A DNA stretch of 64,000 nt from F1-80-MAGs062 sp046345315 (GTDB lineage: Bacteria > Planctomycetota > Planctomycetia > Planctomycetales > Planctomycetaceae): positions 1 through 64,000 of the forward strand of contig JBKDKA010000068.1 in assembly GCA_046345315.1 (NCBI GenBank). The letters are read 5' to 3'. The notes below the pieces were generated by a model. The model did not search any database. It saw only the letters and a program-made list of their open reading frames with translations, and was not told where the DNA came from. The position numbers were made by a program, and so were the translations under genes. Below are positions 17,698 to 27,017 of this stretch, one piece after another (position 1 is the first letter of the stretch; every line of letters begins with the position of its first letter).

Positions 17698-18678
17698 ATG
17701 ATCATCGATCGCGTTATTCGAGGCTGGAATCCATTTTTCTTCAAGCCTCTGGATCCACGACCACTGGCACTTTTCCGAATTCTGACCGGTGCTCTTTGTA
17801 CTGTCATGTTTGCAGCGTCGCTGCCGAACTGGGGCCGATTCTTTCATTCTGACGGAATCATCTCGCTTCATTCTGTGAATCTCAATAACACACGAGTCAA
17901 TACGCCTTTTGGTCTCTTTTACTGGACTGAAGGTCTGATCCCGATGTCCTTCTGGTGGTTTGCCTCCTTCGTCCTCAGTGTGATGTTCATGGTTGGCTGG
18001 AAAAGTCGATTTGCCACGATCGGTCTCTATGTGATGATTGAATCAATGCTGCGACGCAATGCCTATATCTCCAATGGTGAAGATATGGTTCTGCGTATGT
18101 GCCTTCTCTACATGATTTTTTCGCAACCAGGCGCTGTGTGGTCATTTGATGCGCGGCATCGAGCTTCATCCGGACATCCGCCGGTCAGGGCAATTGCATC
18201 GTGGCCGATACGAATGATGCAGATCAATGTGGCCCTGATCTACCTGATCAGCCTTCCGTACAAATTTGCACAGGATCCCGGCTGGGTGACCGGAGACGCG
18301 CTTCACTGGACAGTTGCAAGCGACATGTGGGGCCCGTTTCATCATCCCTGGCTCACACTTTCCTTTGGAGGATGGCTTCGAAAACTCATGACTTTCGGCA
18401 CAGTGCTGGTTGAAGCGTTCTTCCCGTTGTTTGTGTGGTTCTCGCCGACCCGGCGAATCGCGATTCTTACAATCGCAGCGCTGCATCTTGGAATTGCCCT
18501 GACGATACCGAATGTTACTTATTTCACGCTTTCGATGGTCTGCACCTTCCCGGCGTTCATGACAAGCGAGGACATCGACCTGCTGCAGCGATGCATCCTC
18601 GCGATTCGACGACGGTTTCGACCTGTAACAGCCGAATCGAAGATCTCATCCGGCTCGATCGCAACGCGCGGAGCCTGA
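17698..18678 (+). CDS. HTTM-domain membrane protein (vitamin K-dependent carboxylase-like)
   Basis: A 326-residue polytopic protein of the HTTM family, the bacterial relatives of vitamin K-dependent gamma-glutamyl carboxylase. Recognisable stretches are DPRPLALFRILTGALC at the start of the first helix, MVGWKSRFATIGLYVM, RRNAYISNGEDMVLRMCLLY in the core, INVALIYLISLPYKF and LTIAALHLGIALTIPNVTYFTL. About seven to eight helices are predicted. Bacterial HTTM proteins have no settled function; catalysis on reduced quinones has been proposed from the eukaryotic relative. Flanked on both sides by other membrane protein genes in the same direction. The start ATG at 17698 has no strong ribosome-binding site. 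Confidence 0.87.
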   Translation: MIIDRVIRGWNPFFFKPLDPRPLALFRILTGALCTVMFAASLPNWGRFFHSDGIISLHSVNLNNTRVNTPFGLFYWTEGLIPMSFWWFASFVLSVMFMVGWKSRFATIGLYVMIESMLRRNAYISNGEDMVLRMCLLYMIFSQPGAVWSFDARHRASSGHPPVRAIASWPIRMMQINVALIYLISLPYKFAQDPGWVTGDALHWTVASDMWGPFHHPWLTLSFGGWLRKLMTFGTVLVEAFFPLFVWFSPTRRIAILTIAALHLGIALTIPNVTYFTLSMVCTFPAFMTSEDIDLLQRCILAIRRRFRPVTAESKISSGSIATRGA

Positions 18679-18728
18679 ATCACGTCGGCTGATCATCAAC
18701 GTCACTTATCTCCACTCGGATCATCATC

Positions 18729-19808
18729 ATGTCCACTTCAGCGCCAACGACTGCGATGGAACAGGCGGAATCACTCCTGCACCTTGCATCAGATTCTGCC
18801 CACGACGCAGCACGGCCGGCGACGATCAGCAGTCCATCTCCCTTCGAGTGGTTCTTCGTGATTTCGGGTGGCCTTGCACTGTTTCTTCCGTTTATCCTGC
18901 TGATCGGCGAGAGGGAACTTCAGTACGAGCAGTTTATTCACTGGTATTTCTGGCTGAGCGTCATTATCGGATCACCCCATGTTTACAGCACGTATGTCAG
19001 GCAGCACCGAAAGATTCAGGAAGGACGATCCAGCTGGTGGCTGGGAATTCCGTCCTATGCTGGAATCGTCGGGGCTCTGACCCTGATTCATCATCTCGGG
19101 TGGTTTGTGGAAGCGATCACGGCAATCAATGTCTGGCAGTCGTTCCACTATCTTCGACAGACTTATGGCGTCGCCTGCCTGTATGGCGGCCAGAAAAAAA
19201 TGGATTCCACTGACAGAAGGCTGCGGTGGTGGGCTTACCATCTTGTCTTTCCGTATCTGATCATCGGTCGCTGGGACATGCTTTACGATGCCTGGGGCGG
19301 ACAATCCTTCAACCTGATCCCGATGAATTTCGATGAATCCCTCATGAAGTTTCTCGGAGCTTTCGCCGTCATCGGCGTGTACACACAGGTCATCGCAGAG
19401 TGCCGGCTCATTGTGAAGAATGGTCGGGACTATCGTCCTGCCGGACTGATCTGTTACGCGATCTGTCTCGGAATCCATTACTACGGATTCATGGTGCTGA
19501 GCCATTTCCATCGTGGATTTGAGGCCGTCACATTCTTTCACGCAATGCAGTACCTCGCCCTCGTCTGGGTGCTCGAACGAAAACAGCGGGCTGCGGCAGG
19601 AAATCGCTGGATTATTTCCGTTCCTAACCTGGCCGGTTTCCTGATCTTCTGGGCTGTCCTGTTTTTGCTCGGTTACGGTTGGGAACAGCACCTGACAACA
19701 TCACTTCAGCAGTGGTGGCTGATCGCCTCCACGATCCTTCTTTCGTCCATCAGCGCTCATCATTATCTCGTCGATTCCTTCATCTGGCGCCGCTCGGTCG
19801 GAGCCTGA
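18729..19808 (+). CDS. Polytopic membrane protein of unknown function
   Basis: A 359-residue protein with about eight hydrophobic helices between residues 38 and 350. Several His residues lie at helix ends (FIHWYFWLSVIIGSPHVYS, TLIHHLGWF, WQSFHYLRQTYG, HYYGFMVLSHFHRGFE, ISAHHYLVDSFIWR). This pattern of paired His near the membrane surface recalls metal- or haem-dependent membrane enzymes such as desaturases and Brp/Blh oxygenases, but the box spacings do not match either family. It starts 50 nt after the HTTM gene, so the two are likely co-transcribed. No family name can be given. Confidence 0.75.
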   Translation: MSTSAPTTAMEQAESLLHLASDSAHDAARPATISSPSPFEWFFVISGGLALFLPFILLIGERELQYEQFIHWYFWLSVIIGSPHVYSTYVRQHRKIQEGRSSWWLGIPSYAGIVGALTLIHHLGWFVEAITAINVWQSFHYLRQTYGVACLYGGQKKMDSTDRRLRWWAYHLVFPYLIIGRWDMLYDAWGGQSFNLIPMNFDESLMKFLGAFAVIGVYTQVIAECRLIVKNGRDYRPAGLICYAICLGIHYYGFMVLSHFHRGFEAVTFFHAMQYLALVWVLERKQRAAAGNRWIISVPNLAGFLIFWAVLFLLGYGWEQHLTTSLQQWWLIASTILLSSISAHHYLVDSFIWRRSVGA

Positions 19809-20748
19809 CCGCACTGGTCACTCTGCGGAACCGATTTCTCCCGCACTGACCCGGAAAAACCGGTTCCTTCACCGCGAAAGCAGGGGTGCATTACCTCCGA
19901 GCTTCCGAACCGTCTCGATTCCCGCAGGTTCGGAACCACGCGCTTACGCGACGAAAAAGGTGTCTCAGAGAGACTTCCAGCGGACGCGAAAGATGGATGG
20001 CTCGCGCTTCGAAGAATCAACCGTGGGATCAGAACTGCTCCGACCGACGGCCATCAACTCCGAATGACTTGAGATTCCGTTTTCTGTGTCCGGCCTGAGT
20101 TTCGAATTCAGATGCGTCGGCGTGGAATGTCAGTGGCGGACGTCATCAAACTGCGATGCCCCGGGAGCACCCGCTCCAGTCAACGGACACGACCGCTGCG
20201 ATCCTCGTCGACGCAGCCGTCAGGCCGGCCGACCCGAGTGATCTCTGAAGCCGAACAAACCTCATTTTCGCAGCTGATCAGTTTTCCGGAACGCACACGG
20301 TGTTGCCGAGTTTTTCGGTCGCGTTGTCGAAACATCCGATTCAGCATTCGCACACTGAGTCCACGCTTCCAGTGCTCAGGCTGAGCCCCTGTGATGCTCT
20401 CCCCGGAATTTCGGCCCTGAAACCGGAAAGCCGAATTGACCAACGATCCTCACCGGCCACTTCCATCTGTTTTGCGAACATCAGGGAGCCTTCTCCCTGA
20501 CCGGGGATAAGTTTCGCTCAGCGATCAGCTGACGGGGGCGGGGGTCAGGAATTGCTCCTTCGGCCTCATCACCGGAAACGGTCCTGTGTCAGGCAGAATC
20601 CAGTTGCCGGTCCTCTGAGATCGGCATCTGAAGTCTCGGCCTTTCCGGGACTTTTGATTATCCTATTCGGGTGTGCATGCTTTTTTCTGAACAGAATGGC
20701 AGAATGCCTTTGTGTTCATGATTCGGATTTCTGGTGAGGAGGGAAACA
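19809..20748. other. Long intergenic region without recognisable gene
   Basis: About 940 nt. Short frames (such as 20112-20384 plus and 20180-20443 minus) are rich in Arg and Ser, overlap each other on opposite strands and show no family motif. The last 20 nt carry the GAGGAGGGA ribosome-binding site of the aldehyde dehydrogenase gene. It could be a decayed gene or simply spacer. Confidence 0.5.
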
Positions 20749-22227
20749 ATGTCGCACGCGGTGATGTCGGAGACTGTGGCTGTTCCGAAGGTTCGGCAGA
20801 CCGGAATTCTTATTGGTGGCGATTTTCGACCGTCCGTCAGCGGGAAGACGTTTGAATCGATCAATCCTGCAACGGAAGAGCTCATCTGCCATGTCTCAGA
20901 GGGCGATGCCGCTGACGTCAATCTCGCAGTTCAGGCCGCCCGATTGGCCTTCGAAAGCGGCCCCTGGTCCCGAATGGATGCTCGAGATCGCGGGAGGCTG
21001 ATGAACAGACTCGCGGATCTCATGGAGTCTCATCTCGATGAACTGGCAGCACTGGAGACACTGGACAACGGTAAGCCTGTGAGTGACGCGCGGGCCGCCG
21101 ATCTGCCACTTGCGATTGACTGTATCCGGTATTACGCCGGCTGGGCTGACAAGATCACGGGGGACACGATCCCTGTTCGAGGGGACCATTTCTGTTTTAC
21201 GAGACGGGAACCGATTGGTGTCTGCGGACAGATTATCCCCTGGAACTTTCCGATTCTCATGACGGCCTGGAAGTGGGGCCCGGCACTCGCTACCGGGAAT
21301 ACGATTGTCATGAAACCCGCGGAACAGACACCGCTGACATGCCTTCGGCTTGGAGAGCTGGCGCTCGAAGCGGGTTTTCCACCGGGCGTTATCAACATCG
21401 TCCCCGGGTTCGGGCCAACGGCAGGAGCGGCGATTGTTAAGCATCCGGGGGTCGATAAGGTTGCCTTCACGGGCGAGGGAACAACAGCGAAGATGATCAT
21501 GAGAGATGCGTCTGATACTCTCAAACGACTGACTTTTGAGCTGGGTGGCAAAAGCCCGAACGTGGTCTTCGCGGATGCCGATCTGGAGGCTGCTGTCGCG
21601 GGCGCTGAGTTCGGCCTGTTTTTCAATCAGGGACAGTGCTGCTGCGCCGGTAGCCGCCTTTTCGTGGAAGAGTCCGTCCATGACGAGTTCGTCGAGCGGG
21701 TGGTAGCCAGGGCCGGCAGCCGTGTGATCGGAAATCCATTCAGCTCGGCAACACAGCAGGGGCCGCAGGTTGATCAGGCACAGTTCGACAAGATCATGCA
21801 TTACATCAATCGCGGAAATGCGCAGGGAGCCCATTGCCTGACAGGAGGCGAACGATACGGGACCAGGGGTTACTTCGTGAAACCGACCGTCTTCGCCGGT
21901 GTCACTGACGATATGGATATCGCACGGGAAGAGATCTTCGGACCTGTCATGAACATTCTGAAATTTCGTGACATCAATGAGGTCATTCGGCGAGCGAACG
22001 ATACCGCCTATGGACTTGCAGCCGCTGTGTGGACACGAGATGTGAATAAAGCCCATCGGATGGCCGGCAGCGTTCGTGCCGGAACCGTCTGGGTGAATTG
22101 CTACGATGTCTTCGATGCGGCAGCGCCGTTCGGCGGATTCAAGATGAGCGGAATCGGGCGAGAACTGGGAGCCGCTGGACTCGCAAACTATACGGAGCTT
22201 AAGACGGTTACCATGAAGTTGAGCTGA
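20749..22227 (+). CDS. NAD(P)-dependent aldehyde dehydrogenase
   Basis: A 492-residue class 1/2 type aldehyde dehydrogenase. It has PWNFPILM for the nucleotide-binding domain, the Lys in MKPAEQTPL, FTGEGTTAK (Gly-rich loop; Gly-Glu in place of the common Gly-Ser), general base Glu in FELGGKSPN and catalytic Cys in NQGQCCCAGSR, followed by EEIFGPV and PFGGFKMSG. It oxidises an aldehyde to the acid in the cytoplasm; the close match to retinaldehyde/betaine-aldehyde type enzymes does not fix the substrate. The ATG at 20749 is chosen because GAGGAGGGA lies just upstream. A strong terminator follows, so it is monocistronic. A 386-codon frame on the opposite strand is a shadow. Confidence 0.95.
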   Translation: MSHAVMSETVAVPKVRQTGILIGGDFRPSVSGKTFESINPATEELICHVSEGDAADVNLAVQAARLAFESGPWSRMDARDRGRLMNRLADLMESHLDELAALETLDNGKPVSDARAADLPLAIDCIRYYAGWADKITGDTIPVRGDHFCFTRREPIGVCGQIIPWNFPILMTAWKWGPALATGNTIVMKPAEQTPLTCLRLGELALEAGFPPGVINIVPGFGPTAGAAIVKHPGVDKVAFTGEGTTAKMIMRDASDTLKRLTFELGGKSPNVVFADADLEAAVAGAEFGLFFNQGQCCCAGSRLFVEESVHDEFVERVVARAGSRVIGNPFSSATQQGPQVDQAQFDKIMHYINRGNAQGAHCLTGGERYGTRGYFVKPTVFAGVTDDMDIAREEIFGPVMNILKFRDINEVIRRANDTAYGLAAAVWTRDVNKAHRMAGSVRAGTVWVNCYDVFDAAAPFGGFKMSGIGRELGAAGLANYTELKTVTMKLS

Positions 22228-22257
22228 ATCAGATCTACTGTTCGCGATTGAAACAGT

Positions 22258-22297
22258 AAGCCGTCAGTACTTCGAATGTGCTGACGGCTTTCTTCTT
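22258..22297 (+). terminator. Intrinsic terminator of the aldehyde dehydrogenase gene
   Basis: Ten-bp stem AAGCCGTCAG / CTGACGGCTT (22258-22267 and 22281-22290) with a 13-nt loop, followed by TCTTCTT, 30 nt after the stop codon. Confidence 0.88.
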
Positions 22298-23280
22298 GAC
22301 TGTGTCGTGCTGCCTGCAGGCGACCACACAGATAGTCACGGCAGATCATAAAACGCCGGAATCTGAATACGACTTGATCAGGCTGTTCTTCGCGATCTTC
22401 TTATCCCTCTGTGAGATCTGATCTGTCCAGTTGTCGTTTACGATGGCAGAGATACGATGGCAGACAACAGAAGCTCACAAAGGTCACGAAGCAGAATGGT
22501 CACGAAGTTGGATGAGCGGGACTGGTGACACAGTCTGTTGAACTGAACATCGCCGTGTTTTTCGCGTGTTCCGTTTCAGGGTCGTCACGAAAATGAACGA
22601 CATCCGTTTGCGTTCCTCGCCCTGCGTTCTCCGCATTTTCAGCGGTCAAACAAAGGCACCGTTTGAACCACGGATCTCGCGTATAACACAAATATCGCGG
22701 ATCGAGTATGGCGAGGCTCGTGGCGAGCTGTTTTCTTGAGTGCTGTCGGTTGGCCGAAGCGGCTCAGCAGGAGCTTTGCCCTCCCTTTCGGGTTCTGCCA
22801 GTGATTCGAAGCAACTGATCACTGAACCCGGCGGCGGCAAAGGCATCCCTCTGCGGTTTCTGCGGTCAAACAAAAGCACAAGTTCAACCACGGATCTTGC
22901 GGATAACACGAATATCGCGGATCGAGAATGGCGAGGCTCGTGCCCAGCATTCTTCATAAGTGATGTTGATTGGCCGAAGCGGCTAAGCAGGAGCTTCGCC
23001 CTCCCTTTCGGATTCTGCCAGTGATTCGAAGCAACTGATCACTGAACCCGGCGGCGGCATGGGCATCCCTCTGTGGTCTCTGCGTTCACACAAAGGCACA
23101 GGTTCAACCACGGATCTCGCGGATAACACGAAAAATGGGGATCGAGTATGGCGAGGCTCCTGTCCAGCTGTCTTCATGTGTGATGTTGATTGGCCGAAGC
23201 GGCTCAGCATGAGCTTCGCCCTCCCTGTTCAGTTCTCTTTGCCGGTCAGCGGTTTGCAGCGGACGGGACGGAATGCTATG
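22298..23280. other. Gene-free block containing tandem 220-nt repeats
   Basis: About one kilobase between two terminators. The first part (22430-22500) has small reiterations such as ACGATGGCAGA and GGTCACGAAG. The rest is dominated by the tandem repeat described separately. Frames of 60-100 codons on both strands read through the repeats in parallel and are not credible genes. Confidence 0.6.
22640..23226. repeat. Tandem repeat, period 220 nt, about 2.7 copies
   Basis: Marker strings recur at exact 220-nt spacing: ACCACGGATCTCGC ends at 22680, 22900 (one base changed) and 23120; GTGATTCGAAGCAACTGATC starts at 22801 and 23021. Copies are about 85-95 % identical by eye and the third breaks off near CCCTCCCT. 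The CACGGAT...GGATAACACGAA wording resembles intergenic phrases seen scattered in many planctomycete and other genomes. No transposase or inverted ends are present. Confidence 0.92.
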
Positions 23281-23291
23281 CGCAAATAAAA

Positions 23292-23320
23292 ACGCCTCGG
23301 AACTTTTGATTCCGAGGCGT
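23292..23320 (-). terminator. Intrinsic terminator of the YTV cell-wall protein gene
   Basis: Eleven-bp perfect stem ACGCCTCGGAA / TTCCGAGGCGT with a 7-nt loop. On the minus strand it is followed by TTTTTATTT. It lies about 60 nt beyond the stop codon of the gene at 23380-24768. Confidence 0.93.
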
Positions 23321-23379
23321 CTCATTTTCAATCAGAGCACCGTGAGCCGCTGTTGCAGCATCCCGGTGTCATTCACAGA

Positions 23380-24768
23380 TCAGTGGCAGCTTCCGCATGC
23401 AGGAGCACCACAGCTGCTTCCGCAGGCTGGAGCACCGCAGGAAGAACCACAGCTGTCACCACAACCACCGCAGCTTGGAGCTGCTGGGTGGTAAACCTTG
23501 GTTTCGACAACCTGCTCAACCATCTTGCAGACCTGAACCTGAACTTCTCGGGTCTCTGGCTTGCAGACGGTAACAGTGTAGGTGTAAGGAACCTGCTCTG
23601 TAACCTGGCGTGCAACCTGAACCGTTCGTGTTCGCTGCTCATCCTTGTAAGAGCAGACGGTGTAGGTGTAAGGAACCTGCTCAGAAACCTGACGGCAGAC
23701 GTGAACTGTTCGTGTCTTCGTCTCTGGCTTGCAGACGGTTACGTGGTAGGTATAAGGAACCTGCTCAGAAACCTGACGGCAGACGTGAATCGTTCGTGTC
23801 TTTGTCTCTGGTTTGCAGACGGTTACGTGGTAGGTGTAAGGAACCTGCTCAGAAACCTGACGGCAAACGTGAACTGTTCGAGTCTTCGTCTCTGGCTTGC
23901 AGACAGTGACGTTGTAGGTGTAGCTTTCCTGAGAAGACTGCTGCTCGTAAGCTGTGTAAGCAACTTCAGTCTGGACCATATTCGGTACCCAGACCTTGGT
24001 TGTTGCACATGGAGCTGGAGCACATCCGCCACATGAAGAACCACAGCTGTCGCCGCAGCCACCACATGAAGATGCACAACCGCCGCATGAAGAACCACAG
24101 CTGTCACCGCAGCCGCCACATGAAGAAGCACAGGTTTCAACTGCTCGCTCTTCCCAGTGACCCTGATCCTGACAAACAGTGCGTGTCTTCTGAACTGGAA
24201 CAGTGTGGCATACAGTTCGTGTGCCAGTGCGCTGCTCAGTGTGAGGAACCATGACGGTGTAGCTCTGTTCCTGAGCTTCAGTCACAGTGCGGCAGACAGT
24301 CTTCATGCCCTGTCGCTCTTCTGTAACTGGAACCATGACGGTGTAGCTCTGCTCCTGAGCTTCAGTCACAGTCTTGCAGACAGTCTTCATGCCCTGACGC
24401 TGCTCGTGAACTGGAACCTTAACTGTGTAAGGCTGCTCAACTGCTTCGCAAACAGTCTTACAAACAGTCTTCACACCCTGACGCTGCTCCTGAACTGGCA
24501 CGTTCACGGTGACAGTTCGAGTCTCGGTGACCATCTGAGGAACCAGAACGGTCTTCTGAACAGCTTCCCAAGTACCGCAGCTGGCAACTTCGCAGCCACC
24601 ACCGCAGGATGAAGATCCACACCCTGAGTCACAAGAGCTGGCTCCACAAGGGCTGCAGCTTGATGCGCATGGTGCAGAACAACAGGAACTGACTTTGCTG
24701 CCCCAGCAGCCAGCCTGCGCAGAAGCTGTCATTGCGACAACAGCTGCGAGTGACAAAAACAAACGCAT
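23380..24768 (-). CDS. Planctomycete cell-wall protein with YTV repeats, Cys-rich
   Basis: A 462-residue exported protein. A signal peptide (MRLFLSLAAVVAMTASAQA) is followed by Cys/Ser/Gly-rich blocks (CCSAPCASSCSPCG type) near residues 22-60, 220-265 and at the C-terminus. Between them lie YTV repeats: first group with QSYTVMVP and EQRQGMKTVCKTV, second group with VPYTYHVTVCKPETKTRTVHVC and VSEQ units of 28 residues. This is the layout of the YTV family (PF07639) reported as cell-wall components of Rhodopirellula. The many cysteines are consistent with the disulfide-linked protein wall of these bacteria. ATG 24768 is chosen because GAGGAG lies seven bases upstream; upstream ATGs are too close to it. 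Transcribed alone, with its own terminator. Confidence 0.92.
   Translation of the reverse strand: MRLFLSLAAVVAMTASAQAGCWGSKVSSCCSAPCASSCSPCGASSCDSGCGSSSCGGGCEVASCGTWEAVQKTVLVPQMVTETRTVTVNVPVQEQRQGVKTVCKTVCEAVEQPYTVKVPVHEQRQGMKTVCKTVTEAQEQSYTVMVPVTEERQGMKTVCRTVTEAQEQSYTVMVPHTEQRTGTRTVCHTVPVQKTRTVCQDQGHWEERAVETCASSCGGCGDSCGSSCGGCASSCGGCGDSCGSSCGGCAPAPCATTKVWVPNMVQTEVAYTAYEQQSSQESYTYNVTVCKPETKTRTVHVCRQVSEQVPYTYHVTVCKPETKTRTIHVCRQVSEQVPYTYHVTVCKPETKTRTVHVCRQVSEQVPYTYTVCSYKDEQRTRTVQVARQVTEQVPYTYTVTVCKPETREVQVQVCKMVEQVVETKVYHPAAPSCGGCGDSCGSSCGAPACGSSCGAPACGSCH
23669..23925 (-). repeat. 84-nt coding repeats in the YTV gene
   Basis: AGGAACCTGC starts at 23671, 23755 and 23839, i.e. every 84 nt (28 codons), with flanking sequence nearly identical. 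These nearly identical units are candidates for recent duplication or gene conversion. Confidence 0.85.
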
Positions 24769-25349
24769 ACACATACTCCTCAAATACAAAAATAGTCAAA
24801 CGCCCCGTTCGCTCCCTGACCAACACGCCTCAATCAGGAAATCCTCAAGCTTAAATTCGAAACCCCGGAGCCATCCCAGACAAGATCACCCAGTCAACAC
24901 ATATCCCCCAACGGCTTCATTCTATTCATTATTCCCACACGCTATCAACTGTGCGTTTCAGCATCCGAAAAAAAAACAATAAAATGCGACTCCACCGTCA
25001 GTGGTTCGTTTTGGCAACATTTCAACGATCGCCATGGTCCTGCCCGCAAAGACCTGTTGAAACGTCTACGACCGTTATTCCGATTACGCACTCTGCGCAA
25101 TCAAAGTAACTCCGGAGGGGAGGCGAGTGTAATCACCTTGGTAGGAGAGTCCGGTATTATTCAGAAATTGTGATCGATTTTCTGTTTGTGAGACCTTCAG
25201 GCTCGGCTTTCCAACCAAAACTTAGACCTCTCGCCAACATCCACTTCAGCATCCCAAAACGAAAAAGCCCCCGATATCAAGGAGATATCGGGGGCTTTCA
25301 GAATCAATCTGCCGGCAACTTCAAGTGTCGCCCAGGAACATCTTCGTCC
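24769..25349. other. Intergenic region upstream of the YTV gene
   Basis: About 580 nt between the end of rpoD and the start of the YTV gene, both on minus. It is locally AT-richer than its surroundings (for example 24950-24985) and should contain the promoter of a highly expressed wall protein; TTGACT on the minus strand at about 24892-24897 is a possible -35 box, without a convincing -10. The rpoD terminator is at its far end. No gene seen. Confidence 0.45.
25264..25298 (-). terminator. Intrinsic terminator of the dnaG-rpoD operon
   Basis: Fifteen-bp perfect stem AAAGCCCCCGATATC / GATATCGGGGGCTTT with a 5-nt loop; on the minus strand followed by TTCGTTTTG. Lies about 50 nt after the rpoD stop. 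Confidence 0.95.
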
Positions 25350-26996
25350 TTACATTCCTCCCACAGCCGCAAGGCCCTCAAGGAAACCCTGCAACTGTCG
25401 GCTTCTTACCGGATGCTGAAGCTTACGCACAGCTTTCGCTTCGATCTGCCGCACACGCTCCCGAGTTACCTTGAAGATCCGTCCGACTTCTTCCAGGGTA
25501 TAGGTATAACCATCCCCGAGGCCGTAGCGAAGCTTGATAATCTCCCGTTCCCGGTATGTCAGCGTCTTGAGAACCGTATCGATTTTGTCCTTGAGCATTT
25601 CTGAGGCTGCGTTGCTGACAGGACTGTCGCCACCGCGGTCTTCAAGAAACTCACCAAAGCTGTTGTCGTCACTTTCTCCGATTGGCTTATCCAGACTGAT
25701 TGGCTGACGGGAGATCCGCATCACTCGTCGAGCTTCATCAATTGGTATTCCGGCGACTTCAGCCATCTCTTCGACCGAAGGCTCCCGCCCGAGTTCCTGC
25801 AGCAGATCACGAGCAGCTGCTCGCAACCGTGTCATCGTCTCGATCATGTGAACAGGGATTCGAATCGTTCGAGCCTGATCTGCGATCGCACGAGTGATTG
25901 CCTGCCGAATCCACCAGGTGGCGTAGGTCGAGAACTTGTAACCGCGGCGATATTCATATTTATCGACGGCTCTCATGAGCCCCGTATTTCCTTCCTGAAT
26001 CAGATCAAGAAACGTCATGCCTCGGTTTCGATATTTTTTTGCGATCGAAACCACGAGACGCAGGTTTCCGCCCGACAGGTCTCTCATGGCCTTCTCATAC
26101 TCAGCATGTCTTGCCAGAATGCTTTCCATCCTCGCAGCAAGACTGTCCGGGGTCTCCATGGTCAGCGCCATGAGATCATCAAGCTCCTTCTGCATGCTGC
26201 GAGTTTCGTCCTTCGCAGATGCCATATTCTTCAGGTTCCGAATCTGCTCCTGAAGCTCCATCATGCGATGCGAGATCTGTTCAAGCCGTTTCATGCACGG
26301 CTGCAGCCTCTGCGTTCTGAGACTGAGTTCTTCGAGCAGGGTGACACTGCGACGGCGTCGCTGTTCAATCTGCAGCATCAGAGCATTACGTTCTTCCTCA
26401 GACAGTTCGCCGCTGCGGATCTTTTCGAAATCAGCGGTGTCACGAGCACGGATTGCTGCGATCGTCGCCAGATTGTAGGGCATCCGTCCGAGAATCTGCT
26501 CTTTCTCAAGACTCTCCGTCATCGACACTTTGATCGTTCGGTCGAACGGCAGTTCCCCCTGATGAACTCTGACGAGCATGTCATAGCAGAAATTCAGAGC
26601 AAATTCACTGCTGAGGAGAGCTCGACGAAACCGTCGACGAGTCACCTCAATCTGCTTCGCGAGGTAGATTTCTTCTTCGCGAGTCAGAAGTGGAATTTCG
26701 CCCATCTGCGAGAGATACATTCGGATCGGATCTTCGGTGCCGCGACCGTTATCCTCGATCCGAATCTCCGGCCGACGTTTTCGACGTCCGGATGCATCCT
26801 GCGGTTCTGCAGGCTTCGGCTCAGGTGCTGCGATCAGCTGGAGGTTCATTTCCTCCAGACACATGATCAGATTATCCAGCTGAAGCGGATCTTCCGCCTC
26901 ATCAGGCAGAAAGGCATTCACCTGACAGAACGTCAGGTGTCCCTGCTTCAGGCCGGTTTCGATCAGATTACGGAGTCCTTCGTCCAGACGATACAT
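25350..26996 (-). CDS. rpoD: Primary RNA polymerase sigma factor (sigma-70/SigA)
   Basis: A 548-residue group 1 sigma factor. Region 1.1 occupies about residues 1-55 and region 1.2 begins at DPIRMYLSQMGEIPLLT (about 88). A long non-conserved segment (about 120-305) carries basic coiled coil. Region 2 has NLRLVVSIAKKYRNRGMTFLDLIQEG and YATWWIRQAITRAIADQ, region 3 follows, and region 4 ends with VTRERVRQIEAKAVRKLQHP. It directs RNA polymerase to housekeeping promoters. The gene starts 21 nt after the dnaG stop, forming the conserved dnaG-rpoD pair of the macromolecular synthesis operon, and is closed by a strong terminator. The 432-codon frame on the other strand is a shadow. Confidence 0.97.
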   Translation of the reverse strand: MYRLDEGLRNLIETGLKQGHLTFCQVNAFLPDEAEDPLQLDNLIMCLEEMNLQLIAAPEPKPAEPQDASGRRKRRPEIRIEDNGRGTEDPIRMYLSQMGEIPLLTREEEIYLAKQIEVTRRRFRRALLSSEFALNFCYDMLVRVHQGELPFDRTIKVSMTESLEKEQILGRMPYNLATIAAIRARDTADFEKIRSGELSEEERNALMLQIEQRRRRSVTLLEELSLRTQRLQPCMKRLEQISHRMMELQEQIRNLKNMASAKDETRSMQKELDDLMALTMETPDSLAARMESILARHAEYEKAMRDLSGGNLRLVVSIAKKYRNRGMTFLDLIQEGNTGLMRAVDKYEYRRGYKFSTYATWWIRQAITRAIADQARTIRIPVHMIETMTRLRAAARDLLQELGREPSVEEMAEVAGIPIDEARRVMRISRQPISLDKPIGESDDNSFGEFLEDRGGDSPVSNAASEMLKDKIDTVLKTLTYREREIIKLRYGLGDGYTYTLEEVGRIFKVTRERVRQIEAKAVRKLQHPVRSRQLQGFLEGLAAVGGM

Positions 26997-27017
26997 GAGC
27001 GTCAGCTCCCTGGAGTT

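Noticed and set aside
20112..20443. Two overlapping Arg-rich frames on opposite strands in the gene-free 20-kb region
   Set aside because: Neither has a ribosome-binding site or family match, and they occupy the same DNA.
20896..22056. 386-codon minus-strand frame opposite the aldehyde dehydrogenase gene
   Set aside because: Shadow of a fully conserved enzyme; the antisense product has no recognisable domain.
22640..23226. CRISPR array or insertion sequence as explanation of the repeats
   Set aside because: Period is 220 nt with no short repeat-spacer pattern, no cas genes, no transposase and no terminal inverted repeats.
23353..24036. Repetitive Leu/Arg/Asn-rich plus-strand frame opposite the YTV gene
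   Set aside because: The repeats are merely the reverse reading of the YTV units; the signal peptide, ribosome-binding site and terminator support the minus strand.
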